This document shows, piece after piece, positions 33,359 through 41,986 of a stretch of 64,000 nucleotides of DNA. The DNA is from Bog-756 sp049517675. Its GTDB lineage: Bacteria; Actinomycetota; Acidimicrobiia; Acidimicrobiales; RAAP-2. The translations under genes were made by a program, and so were the position numbers. Position 1 is the first letter of the stretch. The number at the start of each line of letters is the position of its first letter. The notes below the pieces were generated by a model, which was not told the DNA's origin, ran no database searches, and worked only from the letters and a program-made list of their open reading frames with translations. The DNA is taken from positions 6,116-70,115 of the forward strand of contig JBEKRV010000031.1 in NCBI GenBank assembly GCA_049517675.1. Direction: 5' to 3'.

Positions 33359-36136
33359 ATGCCGTTCGTCTTCGACTTCGACCACTCCCACCGCAAGCCC
33401 CCGATGGAGATGAAGGACCTCCTCGGCGGCAAGGGTGCCAACCTGGCCGAGATGACGTCGGTGCTGGCTCTCCCGGTCCCTCCGGGCTTCACCATCGCCA
33501 CCACGGCGTGCCGCGCCTACATGGAAGGTGGCTGGCCCGACGGGCTCACCGCCGAGATCGACCGGGCCCGCACCCGTCTGGAGAAGACGATGGGCAAGCG
33601 GATCGGCGACGCCGACGACCCGCTGCTCGTGTCGGTCCGATCCGGTGCCAAGTTCTCCATGCCTGGCATGATGGACACCGTCCTCAACCTCGGCCTCAAC
33701 GACAAGTCGGTGGAGGGCCTGGCCCGCCAGACCGACGACGAGCGGTTCGCCTACGACTCCTACCGGCGCTTCGTGGCCATGTACGGGCGCATCGTGCTCG
33801 GCGTCCCGGCCGAGGAGTTCGACTCGCTCCTCGACGCGGCCAAGGAGCTGGCAGGGACGGACTCCGACGCCGGGATCCCCATCGAGCTGCTCCGCTACCT
33901 GGTCGACGCCTACCAGCAGATCGTCGAGCGCCACACCGGCAAGCCCTTCCCCCAGGATCCCGACGACCAGCTGCGGGGGGCGATCGAGGCCGTGTTCGCC
34001 TCGTGGAACGGACCGCGCGCCGTCGCCTACCGGGTCCGGGAGCGGATCGCCCACGACCTCGGGACGGCGGTCAACGTCCAGGCCATGGTGTTCGGCAACC
34101 GCGACGACAACTCGGGCACCGGGGTCGGCTTCACCCGCGACCCGGCCACCGGCGCGGTGGGCGAGTACGGCGACTTCCTGGTCAACGCCCAGGGCGAGGA
34201 CGTCGTGGCCGGGATCCGCAACACCGAGCCGCTGTCGGCGCTGGCCGACGAGTTCCCGAAGATCCACAAGGAGCTCCTCGCCATCTTCGCCCGCCTCGAG
34301 CGGCACTACCGGGACATGTGCGACACCGAGTTCACCATCGAGCAGGGCAAGCTGTGGATGCTGCAGACCCGGGTGGGCAAGCGCACCGGTCGCGCCGCCC
34401 TGCGCATGGCCGTCGACATGGTGTCCGAACGGGCCATCAAGCTGACCCGTGACGAGGCCCTCGGCCGGATCACCGGGGAGCACCTCGAGCAGGTGCTCCA
34501 TCCGCAGTTCGCGTCGAGCGGGCACAAGGTGCTGGTCAAGGGGCTGGGTGCCTCGCCCGGGGCCGCGGTGGGCCGGGTCTACCTGACCGCCGACGACGCC
34601 CAGGCCGCCGCCGAGCGGGGCGAGGCCGTCGTCCTGGTCCGGAGCGAGACGTCCCCCGAGGACGTCCACGGCATGCTGGCCGCCGAGGGGATCCTCACCG
34701 CCCGCGGGGGCCTGGTCAGCCACGCCGCGGTTGTGGCCCGGGGCTGGGGCAAGCCGGCCGTCGTCGGGGCCGAGGACCTGCGCATCGGCACCTCCTCGTT
34801 CAGCGTCGGCGACACCGTCGTGTCCGAGGGCGACTGGATCTCCGTCGACGGCACCAACGGGATCGTGGTGCTCGGACGGGTCGAGGTCAGCCAGGGCGAG
34901 ACACCTCCCGAGTTCGACCTGATCCTGAGCTGGGCCGACGAGGTGCGGGCCGGCCATCTGGGGGTCCGGGCCAACGCCGACAACGGGCCCGACGCCATCA
35001 ACGCCCGCAAGCACGGGGCGGAGGGGATCGGGCTGTGCCGGACCGAGCACATGTTCCTGGCCGAGGACCGGCTGCCGATCGTGCGCCGGATGATCCTGGC
35101 CGACACGCCTTCCGACGAGGAGAGCGCCCTGGAGGCGCTCCGGGTCGCCCAGAAGGCCGACTTCGTGGAGATCCTCGAGGCCATGGACGGGCAGCCGGTC
35201 ACCGTCCGCCTCCTCGACCCGCCACTGCACGAGTTCCTCCCCGACCCCACGGAGCTCGCCATCAAGCAGGCCACGGTCGGACTGACCGAGGAGGAGTCAC
35301 GCCTGTTCGAGGCGGCCAAGCTGTGGCACGAGGTCAACCCGATGCTCGGCACCCGGGGCGTCCGGCTCGGGGTGATCAAGCCGGGGCTCTACGCCATGCA
35401 GGTGCGCGCCCTGATGGAGGCCGCCCTCGACCGGGTCGACGCCGGCGGCCATCCGGTGGTGGAGATCATGATCCCCCTCACCGTGTCGCGTGAGGAGCTG
35501 GCCCTCGCCCGCTCGTGGGTCGAGGGGGCCGTGTCCGAGGCCAAGGCCGCGGCTGCTCCGTCGAGGAAGGGGTCGAAGGCGGCCAAGGGATCGCTCGAGG
35601 TCCTGATCGGCACCATGATCGAGACCCCCCGGGCCGCGCTGCGGGCCGGCGACATCGCCGAGGAGGCCGACTTCTTCTCCTTCGGGACCAACGACCTGAC
35701 CCAGATGACGTTCGGGTTCAGCCGGGACGACGTCGAGGGGCGGATGATGTCGGCCTACCTCGAGGAGGGACTGCTCACCCGCAATCCCTTCGAGGTGGTC
35801 GACGCCGACGGCGTCGGCGAGCTGGTCCGGCTCGGCACCGAACGGGGCCGGGCCACGCGGCCGAGTCTCAAGGTGGGTGTGTGCGGCGAGCACGGTGGCG
35901 ATCCCGAGTCGATCGCCACCTTCGCCGCCGCCGGCCTCGACTACGTGAGCTGCTCCCCCTTCCGGGTGCCGATCGCACGGCTGGCCGCGGCGCAGGCGGT
36001 GCTGGCCGGCCTGACGGCGGCACGGGACAAGGTGGTGGCGGCCACGGCCGCCAAGGCCGCGCCGGCCACGAAGGCGCCGGCCAGGAAGTCGGCGGCCAGG
36101 AAGGCCCCGACCAGGAAGGCCCCGACCAGGCGCTGA
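33359..36136 (+). CDS. ppdK: pyruvate, phosphate dikinase
   Basis: 925 residues from the ATG at 33359. The N-terminal ATP-grasp domain (LLGGKGANLAEM; VRSGAKFSMPGMMDTVLNLG), the phosphohistidine domain (GGLVSHAAVVARGWGKPAVV, His455) and the C-terminal PEP/pyruvate barrel with catalytic Cys865 (SCSPFRVPIARLAAAQ) are all intact. It interconverts pyruvate, ATP and phosphate with PEP, AMP and pyrophosphate. It is longer than the usual ~880 residues because of a Lys/Ala/Pro/Arg-rich tail of about 30 residues and a short Lys-rich insertion near residue 735. Confidence 0.96.
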   Translation: MPFVFDFDHSHRKPPMEMKDLLGGKGANLAEMTSVLALPVPPGFTIATTACRAYMEGGWPDGLTAEIDRARTRLEKTMGKRIGDADDPLLVSVRSGAKFSMPGMMDTVLNLGLNDKSVEGLARQTDDERFAYDSYRRFVAMYGRIVLGVPAEEFDSLLDAAKELAGTDSDAGIPIELLRYLVDAYQQIVERHTGKPFPQDPDDQLRGAIEAVFASWNGPRAVAYRVRERIAHDLGTAVNVQAMVFGNRDDNSGTGVGFTRDPATGAVGEYGDFLVNAQGEDVVAGIRNTEPLSALADEFPKIHKELLAIFARLERHYRDMCDTEFTIEQGKLWMLQTRVGKRTGRAALRMAVDMVSERAIKLTRDEALGRITGEHLEQVLHPQFASSGHKVLVKGLGASPGAAVGRVYLTADDAQAAAERGEAVVLVRSETSPEDVHGMLAAEGILTARGGLVSHAAVVARGWGKPAVVGAEDLRIGTSSFSVGDTVVSEGDWISVDGTNGIVVLGRVEVSQGETPPEFDLILSWADEVRAGHLGVRANADNGPDAINARKHGAEGIGLCRTEHMFLAEDRLPIVRRMILADTPSDEESALEALRVAQKADFVEILEAMDGQPVTVRLLDPPLHEFLPDPTELAIKQATVGLTEEESRLFEAAKLWHEVNPMLGTRGVRLGVIKPGLYAMQVRALMEAALDRVDAGGHPVVEIMIPLTVSREELALARSWVEGAVSEAKAAAAPSRKGSKAAKGSLEVLIGTMIETPRAALRAGDIAEEADFFSFGTNDLTQMTFGFSRDDVEGRMMSAYLEEGLLTRNPFEVVDADGVGELVRLGTERGRATRPSLKVGVCGEHGGDPESIATFAAAGLDYVSCSPFRVPIARLAAAQAVLAGLTAARDKVVAATAAKAAPATKAPARKSAARKAPTRKAPTRR

Positions 36137-36168
36137 GGCCCACCGGATCGGGGCGCGCCGGGACGCGG

Positions 36169-36174
36169 TACCGT
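36169..36174 (+). promoter_or_regulatory. -10 box TACCGT, seven bases before dnaG
   Basis: TACCGT, seven bases, then ATG at 36182, in the 45-base gap after ppdK, with no ribosome site. dnaG and rpoD probably share this promoter on a leaderless transcript. Confidence 0.48.
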
Positions 36175-36181
36175 CGTCACC

Positions 36182-38077
36182 ATGGGCATCCCGGACGAGG
36201 ACGTGGCCCGGGTCCGGGCGGCGACGGACATCGTCGCCCTGATCGGGGAGCACGCCGCGCTGAAGCGTTCGGGCCTCCGCTGGGTGGGCCTGTGCCCGTT
36301 CCACACCGAGAAGTCCCCGTCCTTCAGCGTCAACGCCGAAGCCGGCTTCTACTACTGCTTCGGCTGCCAGGCGAGCGGTGACGCCATCACCTTCGTCCGC
36401 GAGATCGAGCACCTCGACTTCGTCGACGCGGTGCGGCGCCTGGCCGACAAGGCCGGGATCACCATCAGGGAGGACGGGAACTCCGGGCGGGACGGCCAGA
36501 AGCGCAAGGTCTTCCTCGACGCGATGGAGCGGGCCACCGAGTGGTACCACCAGCGCCTGCTGACCGGGTCCGACGCCGGTCAGGCCCGCGACTACCTGCG
36601 CAGCCGGGGCTACGACGGCGCGGTGGTGCGGCGGTTCCGTCTCGGATGGGCCCCGGACGGTTGGGACACCCTGTGCAGCGCGCTCCGGCTCGGCGAGGAC
36701 GTCGCCGTCGGGGCCGGGCTCGGATTCGTCAACCGGAGGGGGAAGCTCCAGGACGCCTTCCGGGCCCGTGTGCTCTTCCCGATCTGCGATCCGTCCGGCA
36801 ACCCGGTGGCCCTGGGCGGCCGGATCCTCCCGGGCAGCACCGACCCGGCCAAGTACAAGAACTCCACCGAGACACCGATCTACTCCAAGCGACGCACCCT
36901 CTACGCGCTCAACTGGGCCAAGCAGGACGTGATCGCCTCCGGCGAGGTCGTGGTGTGCGAGGGGTACACCGACGTGATCGGGTTCTTCGAGGCGGGGGTG
37001 CCCCGGGCGGTGGCCACCTGCGGCACGGCGCTGGCCGAGGAGCACGTGCGGCTGCTCAAGAACTTCGCCACCCGGATCGTCCTGGCCTTCGACGCGGACG
37101 GTGCCGGGCAGTCGGCCGCCGGTCGCTTCTACGAGTGGGAGCGCAAGCTCGAGATCGACGTCGCCGTGGCGGCCCTGCCCCCCGGGTCCGACCCGGCCGA
37201 CCTGGCCAGGAGCGACCCCGGGGCGCTGCGTGCCGCGGTGGAGGGAGCCAAGCCCTTCCTGCAGTTCCGGCTGGAGCGGATCCTCGGCGCCGGCGACCTG
37301 TCGACGCCCGAGGGACGGGCCCGGACGGCCGACCACGCGCTGGCCGCCGTGGCCGAGCACCCCGACGACCTGGTCCGGGACCAGTACGTGATGCAGGTGG
37401 CCGAACGGTGCCGCCTCGAGCCGGCGTCGCTGCGGGACCGGCTCGAGCGCATCCGCCGTGAGGGTCCGCGCACGCCGCCACCGAGGTCGGACCGGACGAC
37501 CGTCCACCCGGAGGGGCCCCCGGGCGACCGGGACCCGCGCGGCTACGACGGCCCGCCGGACGGACCCGGGCCGGAGTGGGACGGGTGGGACGACGGGCCG
37601 GTCCCCGGCGGCCGGGGCCGGCCGTCGGCCGCGTCCGAGTTCCGTCCCGGCCTGGAGGCCCTCCGGCTGGCCATCCACCGACCCGAGGAGGTGGGGGAGC
37701 GGCTCGAGGCCCCCCTGTTCGGCGACCCGGTCCAGCGGGCGGCGTTCCTCGCCCTGGTCGAGGCCGACGACCTCGCCGAGGCCATCGACACCGCCACCGG
37801 GCGGGTCCAGGCCCTGCTGGTGCGGCTCACGGTCGAGGAGCCCCGGGCGGAGCCCGACGAGGTGGTGACCCAGCTGGTCCGCAACGCCGTGCGACGGGAG
37901 ATGAAGCTCGTCGCCGTCGAGGCCCGTACCTCCACCCGGGCCATGGAGGACGCCGCGTCGGTCGCCTCGTGGCTCCAGGAGCTGGACGATCCCGTCGTCT
38001 CAGCAGAAGCATCGCAACGGTTGGTAGCGTGGCTCCTGGTGAGGTCGCAGCTGAACGATTCCGGGCAGGACGCATGA
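36182..38077 (+). CDS. dnaG: DNA primase
   Basis: 631 residues. The CHC2 zinc ribbon is Cys38, His41, Cys59, Cys62. The TOPRIM core includes VVCEGYTDVIGFFEAG and LAFDADGAGQ. A Pro/Gly/Asp-rich linker (about residues 430-480) joins the C-terminal helicase-interaction domain. It makes RNA primers at the replication fork. The stop overlaps the rpoD start by four bases, a dnaG-rpoD arrangement without rpsU. Confidence 0.97.
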   Translation: MGIPDEDVARVRAATDIVALIGEHAALKRSGLRWVGLCPFHTEKSPSFSVNAEAGFYYCFGCQASGDAITFVREIEHLDFVDAVRRLADKAGITIREDGNSGRDGQKRKVFLDAMERATEWYHQRLLTGSDAGQARDYLRSRGYDGAVVRRFRLGWAPDGWDTLCSALRLGEDVAVGAGLGFVNRRGKLQDAFRARVLFPICDPSGNPVALGGRILPGSTDPAKYKNSTETPIYSKRRTLYALNWAKQDVIASGEVVVCEGYTDVIGFFEAGVPRAVATCGTALAEEHVRLLKNFATRIVLAFDADGAGQSAAGRFYEWERKLEIDVAVAALPPGSDPADLARSDPGALRAAVEGAKPFLQFRLERILGAGDLSTPEGRARTADHALAAVAEHPDDLVRDQYVMQVAERCRLEPASLRDRLERIRREGPRTPPPRSDRTTVHPEGPPGDRDPRGYDGPPDGPGPEWDGWDDGPVPGGRGRPSAASEFRPGLEALRLAIHRPEEVGERLEAPLFGDPVQRAAFLALVEADDLAEAIDTATGRVQALLVRLTVEEPRAEPDEVVTQLVRNAVRREMKLVAVEARTSTRAMEDAASVASWLQELDDPVVSAEASQRLVAWLLVRSQLNDSGQDA

Positions 38078-39477
38078 CGGAGGAGAAGGTGGTCTCGCTG
38101 TACCCCGACACGGACGGAGCCGGAACGGCCTCTGCGGACCCACCCGAGTCGCTGGCGGCGCCCGAGTCGCTCGTGGCCGCGGACACCGTGGCCGCGGCCG
38201 AGTTCGAGGCCCTGCTCCGGCTGGGGAGGGCGAACGGTGGGCTGACCCAGGACGACGTCGTCTCGGTCCTGCAGTCCGTCGAGCTGAGTGCCGACCTGAT
38301 CACCGGGGTCGTCGAACGGATCCGTGAGGCCGGCATCGAGTTCACCTACGACACCGGTGAGTCGACCGTCGTGCCCCTTTCCGGACCGGTGGAGCCGGGT
38401 GCGGGGCGGGTCCTCGAGCCGTTGGTGCGGCTGCTCCCGGTGCAGGACGAGACCATCGCGGCCGACGGCGCCAAGAAGCCGGTGGCGAAGAAGCCCCGGC
38501 CCAGCCCGTCGGGATCGTCGAACGGGTTCTCCGAAGGGGACAGCTTCCGTGGCTCGGCCGCCGATCCCGTCCACATGTACCTGAAGGAGATCGGCAAGGT
38601 AAAGCTGCTCGACGCCGCGCTGGAGGTCGAGCTGGCCGAGCGCATCCTGGCCGGCACCGAGGCCGCCATGCGACTGGCCGAGGACGAGATCAACGGAACG
38701 ACCACCCGGGTGAGCCGCCGGGCGGACCAGCGCCTCGTGCACATGGGCCACGACGCCAAGGAGGCCCTCATCGAGGCCAACCTCCGGCTGGTCGTCTCGA
38801 TCGCCAAGCGCTACCGCAACCGCGGACTGGCCTTCCTCGACCTCATCCAGGAAGGGAATCTCGGACTGATGCGGGCGGTCGAGAAGTTCGACCACACCAA
38901 GGGGTTCAAGTTCTCGACCTACGCCACGTGGTGGATCCGCCAGGCCATCACCCGGGCCATCGCCGACCAGGCGCGCACCATCCGCATCCCGGTCCACATG
39001 GTGGAGACGATCCACAAGGTCGTCTGGGCCCAGCGCCAGTTCCACCAGGAGGTGGGGCGGGAGCCCACGACCGAGGAGCTGGCCGCACAGGTCGACATGA
39101 CCGTGGAGCGGGTCCGGGAGATCCTCCGGATCAACCAGGACACCATCTCGCTGGAGCAGCCCATCGGCGACGAGGAGGACTTCAGCCTCTCCGACATCAT
39201 CGAGGATCGCGAGGCCGTGGTGCCCGGCGACGCCGCCACCCGGCTCATGCTCGACGGCGCCCTCCGCGACGCCCTCGGCCACCTCACCCCCCGCGAGCAG
39301 GACGTGGTGCGGCTCAGGTTCGGCCTGGAGGACGGGAAGATCCGGACGCTCGAGGAGGTGGGCAAGGCCTTCGGGGTGACCCGGGAGCGGATCCGCCAGA
39401 TCGAGGCGAAGACCTTGGCCAAGCTGCGCCGGCCGGAGTCGGCCCAGCTGCTGCGGGACTACCTCGAAGAGGCCTGA
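38074..39477 (+). CDS. rpoD: primary RNA polymerase sigma factor (SigA/RpoD)
   Basis: 467 residues from the ATG at 38074. Residues 1-150 are a variable acidic region. Region 1.2 is DPVHMYLKEIGKVKLL, regions 2.1-2.4 run from LRLVVSIAKRYRNRGLAFLDLIQEGN to TYATWWIRQAITRAIADQ (about 283-300), and region 4 ends with GVTRERIRQIEAKTLAKLR. The intact core binding and -10/-35 recognition helices identify the housekeeping sigma. The last 19 bases overlap the convergent methyltransferase gene. Confidence 0.97.
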   Translation: MTEEKVVSLYPDTDGAGTASADPPESLAAPESLVAADTVAAAEFEALLRLGRANGGLTQDDVVSVLQSVELSADLITGVVERIREAGIEFTYDTGESTVVPLSGPVEPGAGRVLEPLVRLLPVQDETIAADGAKKPVAKKPRPSPSGSSNGFSEGDSFRGSAADPVHMYLKEIGKVKLLDAALEVELAERILAGTEAAMRLAEDEINGTTTRVSRRADQRLVHMGHDAKEALIEANLRLVVSIAKRYRNRGLAFLDLIQEGNLGLMRAVEKFDHTKGFKFSTYATWWIRQAITRAIADQARTIRIPVHMVETIHKVVWAQRQFHQEVGREPTTEELAAQVDMTVERVREILRINQDTISLEQPIGDEEDFSLSDIIEDREAVVPGDAATRLMLDGALRDALGHLTPREQDVVRLRFGLEDGKIRTLEEVGKAFGVTRERIRQIEAKTLAKLRRPESAQLLRDYLEEA

Positions 39478-40283
39478 GCCGGGCGCGGCGTCGCGGTGGG
39501 GTCGGCGAACCGTCCGCACACCGCCCGCGGGTCGCCGTCACCGTCGTGCAGGACCTCGACGGAATCGAAGCCGGCGGCGGTCAGCAGCCGGGCGACCGGG
39601 TCGAACTGGCGGCCACCGATCTCGACCAGCAGCCGGCCTCCGGTCGCCATCCACCGCGTGCTGCAGGTGATCATGCGGGCGACGACCTCGAGCCCGCCGC
39701 GACCGCCGTCGAGCGCCCGCCGGGGCTCGAAGCCCCGCACGTCGCGGGGGAGGAGGTGGAGGGCGTCGTCGGGGACGTAGGGGGGCACGCCGGTCATCAC
39801 GTCGACCCGCCCGGCAAGGTCGGCGGGGAGCGGTTCGTCGAGGTCGCCGACGAGGACGTCCACGCCGTTGTCCCGGGCGCAGTCCGCGGCGGTGGGATCG
39901 AGCTCGGTCGCCACCACCCGGGCCCCGGGGCGGGCGGCCTGCAGCACCATGGCGATCGCTCCCGAACCCGTGCACAGGTCGACGGCGGTGCCGCGGGCCG
40001 CGAGGAGCCTGGCCGCCGTCGCGGCCAGCGTCTCGGACTGCCATCGGGGGACGTACACGCCGGGCCGGACCGCCACGTCGAGCCCGCAGAACTGTGCAGT
40101 GCCGGTGATCCAGGCCAGGGGCTCGCCCTCCCGGCGGCGGGCGACCATCCGGTCGAGCTGATCGTGGTCGGCCGCGGCGGCGACCAGTTCGGCGGCCTCC
40201 TCGTCGGCCGCCACGCAGCCGGCAGCGGTGAGCGCCCGGGTGACGGCGGCGACGGCGGGCCCGGTCGGGTCGGGAGCGGTCAG
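39459..40283 (-). CDS. PrmC/HemK-related methyltransferase lacking the NPPY asparagine
   Basis: 274 residues if a CTG at 40283 is used (it would overlap the upstream stop as CTGA); the next GTG is 40214, giving 251. The N-terminal LDRMVARRREGEPLAWITG and the GVYVPRWQSETLA segments match PrmC-like enzymes, and VDLCTGSGAIAM is the SAM motif. The substrate motif is VPPY, so the Asn that binds the glutamine amide is missing. It resembles the family of putative protein-glutamine methyltransferases of unknown specificity. It may have a different substrate or be inactive. Confidence 0.82.
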   Translation of the reverse strand: MTAPDPTGPAVAAVTRALTAAGCVAADEEAAELVAAAADHDQLDRMVARRREGEPLAWITGTAQFCGLDVAVRPGVYVPRWQSETLAATAARLLAARGTAVDLCTGSGAIAMVLQAARPGARVVATELDPTAADCARDNGVDVLVGDLDEPLPADLAGRVDVMTGVPPYVPDDALHLLPRDVRGFEPRRALDGGRGGLEVVARMITCSTRWMATGGRLLVEIGGRQFDPVARLLTAAGFDSVEVLHDGDGDPRAVCGRFADPTATPRPAQASSR

Positions 40284-40603
40284 CCGGCGAGCGACGTGTG
40301 GCCGTTGATGGCCGTGGCCAGGTCGCCGGCCATCTCGACGACCAGGGCGTCGGTGGCCTCCTCGCCGTCCCGCCAACCCAGTCCGACCCCGACGGCGTCA
40401 CGGACCCGCACGGTGGTGAGGACGGCGATCGCCCGCAGCTTGGCCGGCGTGAGGCCACTGCGCTCGGGCCGCAGGCGCGGTCGCGCGGTGGAGCCGTCCT
40501 CGGCGACGACCCGGAGGCGGGTCCTCCGTGACCGGACGGAGCCCAGGGCGAACCCGACGAGGAAGGCGGCTGCGGTGGCGACGCGGAACTTCACGGCCGC
40601 CAT
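40280..40603 (-). CDS. small hypothetical protein with an N-terminal membrane segment
   Basis: 107 residues from the ATG at 40603. Residues 7-22 (VATAAAFLVGFALGSV) look like a membrane anchor or uncleaved signal. A basic segment follows (RSRRTRLR) and then a helical domain ending ALVVEMAGDLATAINGH. I do not recognise the family. It is directly upstream of, and overlaps, the PrmC-like gene. The frame continues upstream to 40690 but that part is probably not translated. Confidence 0.6.
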   Translation of the reverse strand: MAAVKFRVATAAAFLVGFALGSVRSRRTRLRVVAEDGSTARPRLRPERSGLTPAKLRAIAVLTTVRVRDAVGVGLGWRDGEEATDALVVEMAGDLATAINGHTSLAG

Positions 40604-40659
40604 TGTGCCCCGGTTCGCGTCGGCGTGCACCTGCGATCCTCGGGGTCGTGGTGAACGGC

Positions 40660-40665
40660 TAATCT
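40660..40665 (+). promoter_or_regulatory. candidate -10 box TAATCT upstream of tRNA-Asn
   Basis: TAATCT lies 55 bases before the tRNA, the nearest -10-like hexamer. No good -35 is visible. Confidence 0.3.
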
Positions 40666-40719
40666 CCACTGGCACGCCGGGCCCGTCCACAGGGGCGGCC
40701 CGGGCGTGGTCGGGCAGTT

Positions 40720-40795
40720 TCCGGGGTAGCTCAATCGGCAGAGCATCTGACTGTTAATCAGAGGGTTGTGAGTTCGAGTCTCACCCCCGGAGCCA
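40720..40795 (+). tRNA. tRNA-Asn (GTT anticodon)
   Basis: A full cloverleaf can be folded. The acceptor stem TCCGGGG pairs with CCCCGGA, discriminator G, with CCA encoded (40793-40795). The D arm is AGCTCAATCGGCAGAGC, the anticodon loop is CTGTTAA with GTT, and the T arm contains GTTCGAGTC. Confidence 0.97.
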
Positions 40796-40884
40796 TCGTC
40801 GGAGCGGCCGCAGGACGGCCTGCCCGCTCCGCCGGACCCTCCGGCCGAGGTCCGTGCGGATCGACCCGGCCGGCGAGGTGACCG

Positions 40885-41025
40885 ATGGGACCATCCGAAC
40901 GCTGCCCCGTCTGCGGTCATCCGGGCATCCACCGCAGCGGTACGGGAGGACGCTCCTCGTGCGAGGACTGCGACCGGTGCTGGGCGGAACGCCAGCGGCA
41001 CGAGCGCCCGCCCCACCACAATTGA
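40885..41025 (+). CDS. 46-residue Cys-rich zinc-ribbon-like protein
   Basis: The ATG at 40885 follows GAGGTG and the frame ends at TGA 41025. Five cysteines are arranged C7-x2-C10 and C26-x2-C29-x2-C32, with His12, His16, His39, His44 and His45 also available. The first pair lies in a CPVCGHPG turn typical of zinc ribbons. It ends 13 bases before the ATP-grasp gene and is surely co-transcribed. It could be a zinc-binding microprotein or, less likely, a peptide substrate for the ATP-grasp enzyme. Confidence 0.66.
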   Translation: MGPSERCPVCGHPGIHRSGTGGRSSCEDCDRCWAERQRHERPPHHN

Positions 41026-41038
41026 GGCGGCGCTGACG

Positions 41039-41986
41039 GTGCGGGTCGCATTCGCCACGGCGCCGCCCGAGGCACTGGGCCACGACGACACCGACCGACC
41101 GCTGCACGACGCCGCGTTCGCCGCGGCCGGGATCGGGCTGGACCACCGGATCTGGTCCGATACCGACGTCCCCTGGGCCGGGTACGACCTGGTGGTGGTC
41201 CGGTCCACCTGGGACTACCTCGACCACCTCGAGGAGTTCCACGCCTGGCTCGACCGCATGGATCGGTTGGGGTCCCTGCACAATCCGGCCCCGGTGATCG
41301 CCTGGAACCTCGACAAGCGCTACCTCCTCGACCTGGCCGGAGCCGGGGTGCCGGTCATCCCCACCCGGGTGTGCGGCGACGGGCGCGACGTCGCCGGCGC
41401 GTTGGCGGGGGTCCCCGGCGAGGTCGTGGTCAAGCCGGTGGTGTCGGCAGGTAGCCGGCTCACGGGACGGTTCGCCGCCGGGGATCCGGGCGCCCGTCGC
41501 CTGGCCGACCGGATCCTCGACGAGGGGATCGCCGTGCTCGTCCAGCCGGCCGTGCCGTCGGTCGCCACCGACGGGGAGGTCAGCACCCTGTCGTTCGACG
41601 GGACGATCTCCCACTCGGTCCGCAAGGGACCGCTACTGGCCCTGGGGGGTGGGCTGGTGGGCGGCAGCTCTGCCGAGCGGCTGCGGCCCGAGGTCCTGAC
41701 CCCGGCCGGCCGGGCCGTGGTCGAGGTCGCGTCCGACGCCGTCGGCCGGCTGGTGGGCGAGCGGTTCGGCGTGGACGACCCCCTCCTGTACTCGAGGATC
41801 GATGTCGTGGCCCTCGACGACGGCACCGAGGTGGTGCTCGAGGTGGAGCTGGCCGAACCGGCGTTCCTCCTCTCGGCCGATGCGGCGGCGGCGGAGCGGT
41901 TCGTCGCCGCGGTGGTCCGGCACGCGACGGGCACGGCCGGGCGGCCCCGCCCGGTGGGTGCCGATGTCGACGGAGGGACCGCATGA
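41039..41986 (+). CDS. ATP-grasp domain protein (RimK/glutathione synthetase-like)
   Basis: 315 residues from a GTG at 41039. The N-terminal pre-ATP-grasp part includes YDLVVVRSTWDYLDHLEEF; the NLDKRYLLDLAGAGVPVIPT and VVVKPVVSAGSRLTGRF segments are the nucleotide-binding core, and VVLEVELAEPAFLL ends the metal-binding region. The family is widespread in actinobacteria and its carboxylate-amine ligase substrate is unknown to me. It sits between a Cys-rich microprotein and a Thr-rich membrane protein whose ATG overlaps its stop by four bases. Confidence 0.85.
   Translation: MRVAFATAPPEALGHDDTDRPLHDAAFAAAGIGLDHRIWSDTDVPWAGYDLVVVRSTWDYLDHLEEFHAWLDRMDRLGSLHNPAPVIAWNLDKRYLLDLAGAGVPVIPTRVCGDGRDVAGALAGVPGEVVVKPVVSAGSRLTGRFAAGDPGARRLADRILDEGIAVLVQPAVPSVATDGEVSTLSFDGTISHSVRKGPLLALGGGLVGGSSAERLRPEVLTPAGRAVVEVASDAVGRLVGERFGVDDPLLYSRIDVVALDDGTEVVLEVELAEPAFLLSADAAAAERFVAAVVRHATGTAGRPRPVGADVDGGTA

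Noticed and set aside
40720..40795. tRNA-Asn as an integration site
   Set aside because: No composition change, integrase or repeated 3' end follows; flanking genes look native.
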